The translations under genes were made by a program, and so were the position numbers. Under the pieces are notes generated by a model. It searched no databases. It saw only the letters and a list, made by a program, of their open reading frames with translations, and was not told the origin of the DNA. This document shows positions 37,567 to 47,354 of a stretch of 64,000 bases of DNA, one piece after another. Source of the stretch: Pseudomonas brassicacearum (GTDB taxonomy: Bacteria > Pseudomonadota > Gammaproteobacteria > Pseudomonadales > Pseudomonadaceae); assembly GCF_009601685.2 (NCBI RefSeq), contig NZ_CP045701.2:3162001-3226000 (forward strand). Reading direction: 5' to 3'. Positions within the stretch are counted from its first letter, which is position 1. The number at the start of each line of letters is the position of its first letter.

Positions 37567-39867
37567 ATGAGTCGCTCGCAAACACGGTTACCCGCCGACT
37601 TGGCGCAGCGCTTCCCCGTATTGATCGTGGCCAATGCTCTGGAAACCGACGACAACATTCTGGTGCGCAGTGTCAAATCCATCGCCACAGCGCTGCACGA
37701 GAATGAAATGGCAGTTGAATGGGTAAGATCTCTTGAAGAGGCCCTAATCGCCATCAAGGCAAACTCGACCTACTGCTGCGCGATCATTGGCTGGGGGCTG
37801 TGTGAGAACGCGCCTGATCAGGCTCTGCAACTTATCCAGCTGATGCGCCGGCGAACGGCTCATCTACCGATCATGCTGGGGATGAGCCACGCCCATCAGA
37901 GCCGGGTACCGTTGGCATTTATCGAATGCATTGACGGGTTTATCTGGCAGCCTGAAGACAGCACCGAGTTCATTGCCGGGCGCATAGAAGCGGCAGCCCG
38001 CCGCTACCTGGATACTATCCTGCCGCCGTTCTTCGGCGCATTGGTCAACTTTGCCGATACGCACGAGTATTCCTGGCATACCCCTGGCCATACCGGCGGC
38101 ACCGCATTTATGAAAACTGCTGTCGGACGTACGTTCCTCGATTTCTATGGTGAGCAGATGCTTCGCTCCGACCTCAGTGTATCGGTCGGTCCATTGGGGT
38201 CGCTGAATGACCACTCAGGCCCCATAGATGAAGCGGAGAAGTATGCTGCTCGGGTGTTCGGTGCCGACTTCACCTTTTTCTCGGTCGGAGGCAGTTCGGC
38301 GAGTAACGAGATCGTCCTGCATTCGGCAGTGACCGACGGCGACACCGTGCTGGTCGATCGCAATTGTCACAAGTCTTTGAACTATGCGTTGAACATGTCC
38401 GGGGCGGTGCCGCTGTACTTGCGTCCAAGACGCAATGCTCGGGGTCTGATTGGTCCGGTCCCGTTTATGGAACTGACGCCGGCTGCAGTTGCCCGAAAAA
38501 TCGCCGACAGCCCGCTGGTGACCGATAAACAAGCGCGCCCCGTGCTCGCGGTCCTGACCAACTCGACCTACGATGGCCTCTGCTATAACGTGCAAACCAC
38601 CACTCGCGAGCTGAGCCAGAGCGTTGACCGTATCCACTACGACGAAGCCTGGTATGCCTATGCGCGCTTCAACCCGCTTTACGAAGGCCGGTATGGCATG
38701 CACCGTGGCGAACGCTATCCTGACGATGCCACCGTCACAGTCACTCACTCCACCCACAAGTTACTGGCAGCGCTTTCACAGGCTTCGATGATCCATGTCC
38801 GATCGGGAAAGGTTGAAGTCAAGCCGGCCCTGTTCAACGAAGCTTTCATGATGCACACCTCGACGTCCCCGCAATACAGCCTCATCGCCTCGATTGATGT
38901 CTCGTCAAAAATGATGGATGACGCAGGGACCTACCTGACCGATGAGTCCATCGACGAGGCGATCGCCTTCCGCCTGGCCATGGCCCGCCTGAGCAATGAG
39001 ATACGAGAGCGAGATGGCAGTGATTGGTGGTTTGGTGTCTGGCAACCCGATGAAGTCAATGGTGTTTCTTTTGCTGAACTCAACCCTGAAGTTCTGCACC
39101 ACGGCGATGCCTGGGTACTCAAACCGGAGGCCAGTTGGCATGGCTTCGGTGACTTGGGCACTGATTACTGCATGCTCGACCCGATCAAGGTCACGGTGCT
39201 GACGCCTGGCCAGACGGTCGAGGGCCGGATGGAGGACAGCGGTATCCCCGCACCGCTAGTGTCGTCCTTCCTCTCCAGTCGCGGCATCGTGGTCGAGAAA
39301 ACCGAGCCGTATTCAATTCTCGTGCTGTTCAGCCTAGGCGTGACCAAAGGTAAATGGGGCTCGCTGATCGCCGGTTTGATGGAGTTCAAGAAACACTATG
39401 AGAGCAACACGCCGCTGGAGCAGGTCCTGCCCGAGTTGGTCCACAACCACGCCGAGCGCTATAGCGATATGGGGCTCAAGGACCTGGCCGAAGCCATGCA
39501 CCAGGACATGATCAGCTCACAGATGCTGCGCAACATGGATGCGGCCTACACCTTGCTGCCGGACCCGGTCGCTTCGCCTCGGGCCACCTACGCCAGATTG
39601 GTAAAAGGCGATATTGAGCAGATCGCAGTGTGCGACATGCTGGATCGCACCGTGGCCGTGCAGATCGTGCCTTATCCGCCGGGCATTCCATTGATGATGC
39701 CCGGAGAAAAAGCGGGGGCCGATAAAAAGGCCATCGTCGATTACTTGTTGGCGATGGAGCTGTTCGATGGCCATTTCCCAGGCTTCGAACATGACAATCA
39801 TGGTGTGGAGATCGAGCGTGACAGCTCGGGTCGGCCAACCTACAAGGTCTATGTGGTCAAAAACTGA
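37567..39867 (+). CDS. PLP-dependent Orn/Lys/Arg decarboxylase
   Basis: The 766-residue fold type I decarboxylase has the start chosen at ATG 37567 after AAGGGAGG. In order there is an N-terminal receiver-like wing domain (residues 1-130), a linker, the PLP core with HTPGHTGGTAFMKTAVG near 178, IHYDEAWYAY near 358 and the PLP lysine in THSTHKLLAAL near 395, then the C-terminal domain. This is the inducible acid-stress type (SpeF, CadA or AdiA). The neighbour resembles PotE, which favours ornithine, but substrate choice is not settled by sequence alone. Confidence 0.9.
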   Translation: MSRSQTRLPADLAQRFPVLIVANALETDDNILVRSVKSIATALHENEMAVEWVRSLEEALIAIKANSTYCCAIIGWGLCENAPDQALQLIQLMRRRTAHLPIMLGMSHAHQSRVPLAFIECIDGFIWQPEDSTEFIAGRIEAAARRYLDTILPPFFGALVNFADTHEYSWHTPGHTGGTAFMKTAVGRTFLDFYGEQMLRSDLSVSVGPLGSLNDHSGPIDEAEKYAARVFGADFTFFSVGGSSASNEIVLHSAVTDGDTVLVDRNCHKSLNYALNMSGAVPLYLRPRRNARGLIGPVPFMELTPAAVARKIADSPLVTDKQARPVLAVLTNSTYDGLCYNVQTTTRELSQSVDRIHYDEAWYAYARFNPLYEGRYGMHRGERYPDDATVTVTHSTHKLLAALSQASMIHVRSGKVEVKPALFNEAFMMHTSTSPQYSLIASIDVSSKMMDDAGTYLTDESIDEAIAFRLAMARLSNEIRERDGSDWWFGVWQPDEVNGVSFAELNPEVLHHGDAWVLKPEASWHGFGDLGTDYCMLDPIKVTVLTPGQTVEGRMEDSGIPAPLVSSFLSSRGIVVEKTEPYSILVLFSLGVTKGKWGSLIAGLMEFKKHYESNTPLEQVLPELVHNHAERYSDMGLKDLAEAMHQDMISSQMLRNMDAAYTLLPDPVASPRATYARLVKGDIEQIAVCDMLDRTVAVQIVPYPPGIPLMMPGEKAGADKKAIVDYLLAMELFDGHFPGFEHDNHGVEIERDSSGRPTYKVYVVKN

Positions 39868-39943
39868 GGTTCAGCCCTTTCCCCGACGAGTCGTCAAGCG
39901 CCGGACTCAGGGTCAATGCGTTGCACAGATCAAGGAGTTTCCG

Positions 39944-41284
39944 ATGGCCGACTCAAACAAGAAAATGAGCCTCATGGGGCTCACTACATTGGTGACGGTG
40001 AACATGATGGGGTCGGGCATCATCATGTTACCGACGAGCATGGCGCAACTCGGTGCCGTTTCATTGCTGTCATGGATCGTCACCGCCATAGGTTCCATGG
40101 CCATCGCTTACTGTTTTTCCCAGTGCGGCATCTACTGTCCGCGCTCAGGCGGTTTGTCCGCCTATACCGAAGAGGCGCATGCCAAATCAGGCTTCTTTCT
40201 CTGCTCGTACTTGTACTTCCTTTCGCTGGCCATCGCCAACGTGGCGGTCGCCATCTCTGCGGTGGGGTACATGACATCGTTCCTGCCCTGGTTGGGCAGT
40301 GGTGCCATTCCGCTGTTCATAGGAACCGTCGGCTTGCTCTGGCTGACCACCGTGGCCAACTTTGGTGGCCCCGCAATCACCGGCAAAATCGGTGCGATTA
40401 CCGTATGGGGCGTGATCATTCCGGTGGCAGGCTTGAGCATCATCGGTTGGTTCTGGTTCAAACCCGAAGTGCTGGCTGAAGCCTGGAACCCGAACAACCT
40501 GCCAATCTCCGAAGCCATTGGCAAAGCTATTCCCCTGACCCTGTGGGCCTTCCTCGGCATGGAGTCAGCCGCGCAAGCCTCCGATGCGGTAGAAGATCCC
40601 AAGCGTACTGTGCCGCTGGCCTGCCTGTTAGGCACGCTGGGAGCGGCAGTGGTCTATGTGCTGTCGACCACGGTCATCCAGGGCATCATACCCAACGCCG
40701 AACTGGCCAATTCATCGGCCCCTTTTGCGCTGGTCTATGCGCAAATGTTCAACCCTCTCGTGGGCAATATCATCATGGCGCTGGCGGTGATAGCTTGTGT
40801 CGGCTCGCTGCTTGGCTGGCAGTTCACCTTGGCGCAAACGGCCAAGATGACGGCTGACCAGGGCATGTTTCTAAAACTGTTCAGCAAGGTCAGCGCACGG
40901 AACGCACCCATTGTCGGCATGCTCGTCTGCGGGGTGTTGCAGACCTTGTTGGCGCTGTCGACCATTTCGCCCAATGCCAGTGCGCAATTCGGAAAGCTGG
41001 TGAGCCTGGCGGCTGTGACGAACTTGATCCCCTACGTGACGGCGGCCACTGGCCTGCTGGTCATGATGTACAAAGCCAAAGTCAGTACAAGCGTATACAC
41101 CCGCAACACGGCGCTGTTACTGATAGCCGTGGCCTATTCGTTGTACGCCCTCTATTCCTGCGGCAAGGATGCGGTATTCGGTGGCACCCTGGTCCTTGCG
41201 TTCGGCTACTTGCTCTATGGCTTTCTCGCCAAACGTTTTGTCGAGACACCGCCAACCGTTCAGACCCGGGCCGACAACCCTTGA
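39944..41284 (+). CDS. PotE-like amino acid/polyamine antiporter
   Basis: The 446-residue APC transporter starts at ATG 39944 after AAGGAGT. The N-terminus VNMMGSGIIMLPTSMAQLG, the ITVWGVIIPVAGLSIIGWFW block and WAFLGMESAAQASDAVEDP follow PotE and CadB closely. It would exchange the amino-acid substrate for its amine product and remove protons with the decarboxylase upstream. The 76-base gap and shared strand suggest one operon. Confidence 0.9.
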   Translation: MADSNKKMSLMGLTTLVTVNMMGSGIIMLPTSMAQLGAVSLLSWIVTAIGSMAIAYCFSQCGIYCPRSGGLSAYTEEAHAKSGFFLCSYLYFLSLAIANVAVAISAVGYMTSFLPWLGSGAIPLFIGTVGLLWLTTVANFGGPAITGKIGAITVWGVIIPVAGLSIIGWFWFKPEVLAEAWNPNNLPISEAIGKAIPLTLWAFLGMESAAQASDAVEDPKRTVPLACLLGTLGAAVVYVLSTTVIQGIIPNAELANSSAPFALVYAQMFNPLVGNIIMALAVIACVGSLLGWQFTLAQTAKMTADQGMFLKLFSKVSARNAPIVGMLVCGVLQTLLALSTISPNASAQFGKLVSLAAVTNLIPYVTAATGLLVMMYKAKVSTSVYTRNTALLLIAVAYSLYALYSCGKDAVFGGTLVLAFGYLLYGFLAKRFVETPPTVQTRADNP

Positions 41285-41332
41285 CCGTTGATTTCAGGAC
41301 AGCACTTTCATCTGAATTCGGGGAACCAGAAT

Positions 41333-42238
41333 ATGAACGCGAAACTGACCAAAGCCAATGACCTGCTGCTTGTGTGCCTGCTCACGCTGGCACCGGTACT
41401 CGCTACTGCCAATACCCTTGAGCGCGTGCGGGCAAGCAATACTTTCACCCTCGGTTATCGGCCGGACTTCGCCCCTTTTAGCGTCCAGGCGGAGGATAAA
41501 GCCAAGGGTTATGCCATAGATATCTGCCTGAGAATCGCCGACAAGGTCAAGACCGAGCTGGGTTTGCCCGGGCTGGAGATACGTTACCAGCCCGTCACGG
41601 TCACCGACGAGATGAGCGCCGTCAGCTCGGGCAAGATCGACATTCTCTGTACGCCGACCCCTCCCACACTGGAGCGGCGCAAGGCTGTGAGCTACTCGGT
41701 ACCGATCTATACCGCCGGCCTCTCGGTCGTGGTGCGCCAGGATGCATCCGAGGCGTTGCTCAATGTGCTTAATGGCAAGGTGGCTCGTACCGGGCCAACC
41801 TGGCGAGCGACTGTCAACCGTGGGTTGTCCAACCAGACCTATGCCACCCTCGCCGGCGGAGTCTCCGAGACATGGCTCCACCAGCAAATGCGATTGCTGG
41901 GTGTGGTGGCCACTCTGGTCACCGTAGAGAACACCGACACAGGCCTTAAACAGGTTTCCGAAGGCAAGGCCGACGCCTTCTTCGCTGAACGCATGATGCT
42001 CGAGAACCTGCTCAATACAAATTATGCCGCCGGGAATCTGGTTCTACTGGATCGTATTTTTGAATACGCACCGACAGCAATGGCGGTGGATCGAGACGAT
42101 GAAAATTTCCGCTTGCTGGTCGACACGACGCTGAGTGAAATGTATCGCTCCGGCGAGATTGAGCAGGCATTCGACAAGTATTTGGGTGGCGCCAGCAGCA
42201 CCGCCAAAAAGCTGTTCAAGGTTTATGCAATACCGTAG
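41333..42238 (+). CDS. Periplasmic amino-acid binding protein
   Basis: The 301-residue protein starts at ATG 41333. A Sec signal peptide (LLLVCLLTLAPVLATANT) precedes a class 3 solute-binding domain with TFTLGYRPDFAPFSV and KGYAIDICLRIADKV, close to the GltI/ArtJ group. No permease or ATPase gene is adjacent, so it may serve an ABC system elsewhere or a sensor. Its place after the decarboxylase and antiporter suggests a link to the same amino acid. Confidence 0.85.
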   Translation: MNAKLTKANDLLLVCLLTLAPVLATANTLERVRASNTFTLGYRPDFAPFSVQAEDKAKGYAIDICLRIADKVKTELGLPGLEIRYQPVTVTDEMSAVSSGKIDILCTPTPPTLERRKAVSYSVPIYTAGLSVVVRQDASEALLNVLNGKVARTGPTWRATVNRGLSNQTYATLAGGVSETWLHQQMRLLGVVATLVTVENTDTGLKQVSEGKADAFFAERMMLENLLNTNYAAGNLVLLDRIFEYAPTAMAVDRDDENFRLLVDTTLSEMYRSGEIEQAFDKYLGGASSTAKKLFKVYAIP

Positions 42239-42317
42239 CGACAAGCCAGAGATATCGGGACCAATCAACACGCATCGGCGGGTCCGTATAAAGCGAGCTG
42301 ACCTCACGGGCGCCGCC

Positions 42318-42376
42318 TGCATGCTCTCCGTCACGGCTGGGGCTGAAGTCATAGACCACCGCTGCCAACGCCGTGG
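42318..42376 (-). pseudogene. Short fossil of an IS66 tnpC
   Basis: Read on the minus strand it gives VVYDFSPSRDGEHA, almost the AVVYDFSPSRAGEHA of the inner IS66 TnpC (about 5210-5260), and the DNA agrees over about 55 bases. Nothing else of the element remains. Confidence 0.6.
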
Positions 42377-42388
42377 TGCGAGATCAAG

Positions 42389-42416
42389 AAAAGAGGCGCG
42401 AATGCGGCCCTCTTTT
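42389..42416 (+). terminator. Probable rho-independent terminator after the binding-protein gene
   Basis: AAAAGAGG and CCTCTTTT form a perfect eight-base stem around a GC-rich loop, with the T-run inside the stem end. It lies 150 bases after the preceding stop. The remainder of 42239-42670 holds the IS66 fossil and the TerC gene leader; I see no yybP-ykoY-type riboswitch there. Confidence 0.5.
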
Positions 42417-42670
42417 CCGGAGCAGATACAACGCGCAGCTTTCTCATCAATCACTGCCCTGTCAGATCCTGTAATAAATCGTCTCGTATGAAGTATTGGA
42501 AACCGTTGTAGGATTTCTTCCCCTATTATTTCCAGGTCTGTATGAACACCCTCCAGGAACCTCCCAGTCGCCTTTCGAAGAACCGTTTTCCCTCCGTCGC
42601 CCCTGCGCCCCACATACGCTCGTTGCAGCACCCTTCCCTCACATTGATCATCCGAGGGAGCGAATAACCC

Positions 42671-44218
42671 ATGGAATGGATCGTCGACCCCACGGCATGG
42701 CTGGGCCTGCTGACTTTGATCGTGTTGGAGCTGGTGCTCGGCATCGATAACCTCGTATTCATCGCCATCCTCGCGGACAAACTTCCGCCCGAGCAGCGCG
42801 ACCGTGCCCGTATCATCGGCCTGTCCCTGGCGTTGCTGATGCGCCTTGGCCTCCTCGCCAGCATCTCCTGGATGGTGACGTTGACCAACCCGCTGTTCGA
42901 GATATTCGGCAAGACATTCTCGGGACGGGACTTGATCATGCTGTTCGGCGGCGTGTTCCTGTTGTTCAAGGCAACCATGGAGTTGCATGAGCGACTCGAG
43001 GGCCACGTGGCGCAACGTTCCAGCAATGCCGCCTATGCGATGTTCTGGCCTATCGTTGCGCAGATTGTGGTACTGGACGCGGTTTTTTCCCTGGATGCGG
43101 TGATCACCGCCGTGGGTATGGTGGAGCACCTGTCGATCATGATGATCGCAGTGATGTTCTCTATCGGCTTGATGATGATCGCGAGTAAACCGCTGACAAA
43201 ATTCGTCAACGGCCACCCTACCGTCATTATGCTGTGCCTGGGTTTCCTGATGATGATCGGATTCAGCCTCACCGCTGAGGGCCTTGGTTTTCACATCCCG
43301 AAAGGCTACTTGTACGCCGCGATTGGTTTCTCGATCCTGATTGAATTGTTCAACCAGCTGGCGCGCTCGCGTCGCAAGAAAAGCCTGCAAGGTCTACGGC
43401 CGATGCGCGAGCGTACCGCTCATGCGGTGTTGCGCCTGCTGGGCGGTCAAAAGCTGGGGGCCGATGAAGTCGGCGAGGAAATCGCCGACATGCTGGAAGG
43501 CGACGAACCGGAGCAGGTTTTCCATCGGCGCGAACGGGTCATGATCAGTGGCGTGCTGCAATTGGCCGAGCGCCCGATACGCAGTGTGATGACGCCTCGT
43601 GCGCAAATCGACTACCTCGACTTGGCAGATGCTGCGCAAGAAATCCGTACGGCGCTGATGCACTCTTCTTACTCCCGCTTGCCGTTGATTCGGGATGGAC
43701 GCGTGGATGAGCCACTAGGCTTTGTCCATAAGAAGGAACTGCTTAAGGAAATACTGGCAGGCAATCAGCCGAATCTGGAAGTCATGGCGCGCAAAGTCGT
43801 CAACCTGCTCGACAGCTTCACGATCCTTAATGCACTGGAGCAAATGCGTAAGGAGTCGACCCACATCGCGTTCGTGGTGAACGAGTTCGGTGACTTCGTG
43901 GGGCTTCTCACGATGACTGACATCCTGGAATCCATTGCAGGTGAACTGCCGGATGCCAGTGAAATCGAAGGCCCGAACATTGTTCCCCAGCAAGAGGGTT
44001 TTCTCGTCAGCGGTGCCCTGAATCTCAGCCAAGTTCGCGAACACATCGGCTTCCAGGCGAAAGCAACGGAAAATTACCAGACGCTTGCCGGGTTAGTGAT
44101 GAGCCTGCTGGATCGCTTGCCAATCATTGGAGACACGCTCAACTGGCAAGGGTGGAGCATGACCGTGATGGAGGTTGAAGAACGTCGGGTGACCAGGGTG
44201 CTGTTGCGCAAGGAATAA
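42671..44218 (+). CDS. TerC-family membrane protein with CBS and CorC_HlyC domains
   Basis: The 515-residue protein has seven hydrophobic helices at 1-235, with acidic motifs [18 protein letters not shown] near 23 and [12 protein letters not shown] near 140, as in TerC. A CBS pair at about 300-420 ([13 protein letters not shown]) and a CorC_HlyC domain at 430-515 ([12 protein letters not shown], then [14 protein letters not shown]) follow. The layout equals YoaE/YegH. It probably acts in metal (Mn2+) export or protein metalation; substrate uncertain. The start follows CGAGGGAGCG. Confidence 0.9.
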   Translation: MEWIVDPTAWLGLLTLIVLELVLGIDNLVFIAILADKLPPEQRDRARIIGLSLALLMRLGLLASISWMVTLTNPLFEIFGKTFSGRDLIMLFGGVFLLFKATMELHERLEGHVAQRSSNAAYAMFWPIVAQIVVLDAVFSLDAVITAVGMVEHLSIMMIAVMFSIGLMMIASKPLTKFVNGHPTVIMLCLGFLMMIGFSLTAEGLGFHIPKGYLYAAIGFSILIELFNQLARSRRKKSLQGLRPMRERTAHAVLRLLGGQKLGADEVGEEIADMLEGDEPEQVFHRRERVMISGVLQLAERPIRSVMTPRAQIDYLDLADAAQEIRTALMHSSYSRLPLIRDGRVDEPLGFVHKKELLKEILAGNQPNLEVMARKVVNLLDSFTILNALEQMRKESTHIAFVVNEFGDFVGLLTMTDILESIAGELPDASEIEGPNIVPQQEGFLVSGALNLSQVREHIGFQAKATENYQTLAGLVMSLLDRLPIIGDTLNWQGWSMTVMEVEERRVTRVLLRKE

Positions 44219-44273
44219 GCCTGGAAGGAGGCGATTGGCCTATGCTTAGCCAATCCATTGCGGAGCTGGATCA

Positions 44274-44954
44274 ATGTCGTCCTCGGAAGCCACCCTCCTC
44301 CAAAGCTGGCACCACAACGCCCAGTCCTGGATCGAAGCCATCCGCACGGGGGCTATCGAAAGCCGGCTGACGGTCACGGACCAGGCCATGCTACTGGCGG
44401 TGCAGAGCCGCCAGCCCGAGCGCGTGCTCGATCTGGGCTGCGGCGAAGGCTGGCTGTTGCGGGCGCTGGCTGAACGGGGCATCGAAGCGGTTGGTGTGGA
44501 TGGTGACGCGACGCTGGTCGATGCGGCGCGGGCGGCGGGTTCCTCGTCGGTGCATCTGGCAAGCTATGACGCGCTGGTGGAGGCGAAGGTGGACGTCGGC
44601 AGCGGCTACGACCTGATCTGCGCCAATTTCGCCCTGCTGCACCAGGACATCATCCCATTGCTCACCGCGATGAACGCCCTGCTCTGCCCAGGCGGCGCGC
44701 TGGTGGTTCAGACGCTGCATCCATGGACCATGGCCGCAGGCGATTATCAGGACGGTTGGCGAGAAGAAACCTTCGATGGGTTCAAGGGCCAATGGCAACC
44801 CATGCCGTGGTATTTCCGGACGTTGTCCAGTTGGCTCAATGCACTGGACATGGCCGGCTTTCGACTGGTCGGCCTGCAGGAACCGCAGCACCCACAAAGC
44901 CCGATGCCGCAGTCATTGCTGCTGGTGGCCGAGCAATCCCCGTCATGGCGTTAG
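44274..44954 (+). CDS. Class I SAM-dependent methyltransferase
   Basis: The 226-residue cytoplasmic protein has the SAM motif I VLDLGCGEGWLLRAL at about 49-63, an acidic motif II (VGVDGDATLVDAAR) and motif IV ICANFALLH. Substrate is not evident. It starts after CGGAGCTGG, and its 3' end overlaps the tail of the opposing phosphatase gene by 12 bases. Confidence 0.87.
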   Translation: MSSSEATLLQSWHHNAQSWIEAIRTGAIESRLTVTDQAMLLAVQSRQPERVLDLGCGEGWLLRALAERGIEAVGVDGDATLVDAARAAGSSSVHLASYDALVEAKVDVGSGYDLICANFALLHQDIIPLLTAMNALLCPGGALVVQTLHPWTMAAGDYQDGWREETFDGFKGQWQPMPWYFRTLSSWLNALDMAGFRLVGLQEPQHPQSPMPQSLLLVAEQSPSWR

Positions 44955-45515
44955 CAACTCGACGGTAAAACACCCCGAGCGATAAACCCTGCGCGCCTGC
45001 AGTCCGCGCTTTTGCAGGGTTTTCCTGACGGTTCTGAGAAACATGCCGTGAGAGACAACGATCGTGGTCTTCCCTGATTCGCCGCAGCTTTTGTAAAGCT
45101 CATCGGCGACACCGAGCGCCCGCTGGTGTTCGGCTTTTAGGCTGGCGGCCCCCATTGAAATCCCCAGCAACCACAGGATCCTGTGCAACGCGAACCAACG
45201 CCTCAAACCCATTTTCAAGACGGGAATGCTGCTCAGCCGCAGGTCGTACTCGCGTAATCGAACATCCTGTTGGATACGTGTGGCATCGAATAGCTGGCAT
45301 GCCGTCGCGTAGGCTCTGTTTACGGGCGAGGAAATGATGTTGGCTTCGGTCGCCAAAAGCACTTGAGACAAGTCCGGTTGTCTCAGGAATGCGGCAATTT
45401 CGTCTTCGTCGATGGATGAGGTCTGATTGTATTCATCCAGAAGCAGCTTGGCTGAATGCGCATTGCAGGGCTTGTAATCGATCAACGGCGTGGCATGACG
45501 TATCAGGTAAATCAC
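44943..45515 (-). CDS. Histidine phosphatase (phosphoglycerate-mutase-like) family protein
   Basis: The 190-residue protein starts at GTG 45515 with AAGGAG eight bases upstream; longer readings run into repeats. The N-terminal RHG-like motif is LIRHATP (residues 4-10), with the second histidine in VVSHGMFLRT near 164. These give the two-histidine phosphatase core. The substrate is unknown. It lies directly after a tandem-repeat array that may hold its promoter. Confidence 0.85.
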   Translation of the reverse strand: MIYLIRHATPLIDYKPCNAHSAKLLLDEYNQTSSIDEDEIAAFLRQPDLSQVLLATEANIISSPVNRAYATACQLFDATRIQQDVRLREYDLRLSSIPVLKMGLRRWFALHRILWLLGISMGAASLKAEHQRALGVADELYKSCGESGKTTIVVSHGMFLRTVRKTLQKRGLQARRVYRSGCFTVELLTP

Positions 45516-45638
45516 AACAACAGCTCCTTTGTTTCCGGTAAATCCCTTTCGAAGAGCACCTGTATACCCGTAACGACGCCATTGATCGAGTTCGGTAAAG
45601 ATGACACGTGCGCCCGCTCGGCTGAAAGGACTGTGCAC

Positions 45639-45820
45639 GAGCTGTGTAGGAGCTGTGCAGGAGCTGGTAGGAGCTGTGTGGAGCTGTGTAGGAGCTGTGT
45701 AGGAGCTGTCGAGTGCAACGAGGCTGCGATCTTTCCCCTGACACTTGAATCTCAAGCGAAAGATCAAGATCAAGATCAAGATCAAGATCAAAAGATCGCA
45801 GGCTTCGCCAGCTCCTACAG
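45639..45820. repeat. Tandem-repeat array within a REP-like inverted repeat
   Basis: Seven imperfect copies of GAGCTGTGTAG (45639-45710) lead into GAGGCTGCGATCTTT. After a spacer come five perfect copies of AGATCA (45761-45790) and then AAAAGATCGCAGGCTTCGCC, AGCTCCTACAG. The outer arms match the inverted repeat at 56586-56681, so this is the same repeat type with both arms amplified. It fills most of the 347-base gap 45516-45862. Confidence 0.8.
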
Positions 45821-45862
45821 AGCCCAGCGGGGGCAAGCTTTGGCCAAAATTTTGTCGGGAGC

Positions 45863-47104
45863 TTACCAAAGCGCCATCGTGTAGCTGACGATCAACCGGT
45901 TTTCATCCAGGTCGTTGCCAAAATTCGAGCGCACCGTCGCGTTGCGCCATTTCAAGCCCAGCCCCTTCAACGTGCCGTCCTGCACGACATAGGCGATATC
46001 CGTGTTGCGCTCCCATTCCTTGCCTTCGCCCGGTGCGCTGCGCTGGACGTTGTCGCCAGTGATGTAGCGGGTCATAAAGGTCAACCCAGGTACGCCAATG
46101 GCGGCAAAGTTGTAGTCATAACGCGCTTGCCAGGAGCGCTCGTCGATGTTGGCGAAGTCGCCGATCTGCACAAAGTTGACCAGGTAGGGATCGCTGCGTC
46201 CGATGTACGGGAACGGATCGTCGCCGCTCATGCGCTGGTAGCCCAGGCCCAACGCATGCCCCGCCAGGCTGTAGGTAAACAGGGCGCCGAAGGCCTGGTT
46301 GTCGAGTTCGCGAAAACTGCCGTCTTCGGTGCTGCGCGAATAGCGCACGTCACTCTTGAACGACTGGCCTGCGCCCAGGTCCAGGGTGTGGACGAAGCCG
46401 AGGTAGTTTTGCTGGTAGATGTCTTCCAACAGGCTATAGCGGTATTGCGCCGTGAGGTTCGGCAGGAACTGATAGTCCGCTCCGGCGAACTGGAACTTGT
46501 CGCTGCTGCCGCCGATGCGGTTGGCGGTCATGTCTTGGTAGTCGGTGGAGTCGACAAAGTTGATCTGCGTGAGTTGCCCGGCGGTCAGCTTCAAGCGATC
46601 GATTTGCTGCACGCTCAGCAAGCCGCCCTTGAAGGTTCCCGGCAACAGGCGCGTGTCGTTGGAACTCACCGCCGGGTCCTTGATCTGCAAGGTTCCCAGC
46701 TTCAAGGTGCTGTTGGAAACGCGGACTTTGGCGGTCAGGCCCAGTTCGCCATAGCGGTCTTGTGAGCCGCCAGACAAATCCGCCGGCAACAGGTTGGTGC
46801 CCGCTGTACCGCCCCCAGAGTCCAGTTTGAAGCCGGCCATGCCCAAGGCATCGAGGCCCAAACCCACGGTTCCGGCGGTGTATCCCGACTCCATCCGCAG
46901 CAAAAAGCCCTGCGCCCATTCTTCGGCCTTATCCCGTGCTCCCTTCTGGCGGAAGTCGCGGTTGAAATAGAAGTTGCGGGCCTCCAGGCTGCCTTTGCTG
47001 TCGGCGATGAAGTCGGCCTGGGCGTTCGGCACGCCAATCAGACTCAGGCCGAGCAAGGTGCTCGCCGAAGTGCAGGTCCAACGAAGGAATGTGGCGTGTT
47101 GCAT
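45863..47104 (-). CDS. OprD-family outer-membrane porin
   Basis: The 413-residue protein has a signal peptide (STLLGLSLIGVPNAQA) and the OprD start DFIADSKGSLEARNFYFNRD. Alternating beta strands and the final aromatic residue (YTMALW) fit an 18-stranded barrel. OprD porins take up specific amino acids or small carboxylates. It diverges from a LysR gene, which is the likely regulator; a dicarboxylate or hydroxy acid would fit the nearby hydro-lyase, but that is inference. Confidence 0.92.
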   Translation of the reverse strand: MQHATFLRWTCTSASTLLGLSLIGVPNAQADFIADSKGSLEARNFYFNRDFRQKGARDKAEEWAQGFLLRMESGYTAGTVGLGLDALGMAGFKLDSGGGTAGTNLLPADLSGGSQDRYGELGLTAKVRVSNSTLKLGTLQIKDPAVSSNDTRLLPGTFKGGLLSVQQIDRLKLTAGQLTQINFVDSTDYQDMTANRIGGSSDKFQFAGADYQFLPNLTAQYRYSLLEDIYQQNYLGFVHTLDLGAGQSFKSDVRYSRSTEDGSFRELDNQAFGALFTYSLAGHALGLGYQRMSGDDPFPYIGRSDPYLVNFVQIGDFANIDERSWQARYDYNFAAIGVPGLTFMTRYITGDNVQRSAPGEGKEWERNTDIAYVVQDGTLKGLGLKWRNATVRSNFGNDLDENRLIVSYTMALW

Positions 47105-47304
47105 GGCGCGCTCCTTTTATGGGCGCGAGCGAACCCTCCAGGGCTGTGCGCACGCCTCGTTATTGTTGTCATGGGATGCCGACGCAGTGGGCCTGGGTCG
47201 TGGAGCGGATTCTTTGCGGCGAATCGGCACAACGTCAAACGGGAAAAAAGCCGGATCGGACATAAGAAAATTTGATGCGCCCGTTGGCCCGATGTGGAGT
47301 AACA

Positions 47305-47323
47305 ATTGCAAAATAATTGCAAT
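47305..47323. promoter_or_regulatory. Candidate LysR operator
   Basis: ATTGCAAAATAATTGCAAT is a perfect dyad (ATTGC and GCAAT) of the T-N11-A form used by LysR proteins. It lies 32 bases before the LysR start and in the region that must drive the divergent porin gene. Confidence 0.6.
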
Positions 47324-47354
47324 CATAAGAACCACACGCACCCAGAGAGCCTCC

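Noticed and set aside
42417..42670. yybP-ykoY manganese riboswitch before the TerC gene
   Set aside because: TerC genes often have one, but none of its conserved sequence blocks is visible here.
42044..43390. Long minus-strand frame opposite the TerC gene
   Set aside because: Composition is that of an antisense shadow; the TerC protein on the plus strand is well supported.
45639..45820. Possible CRISPR array
   Set aside because: The repeats are only 6 and 11 bases long and tandem without spacers; no cas gene is near.
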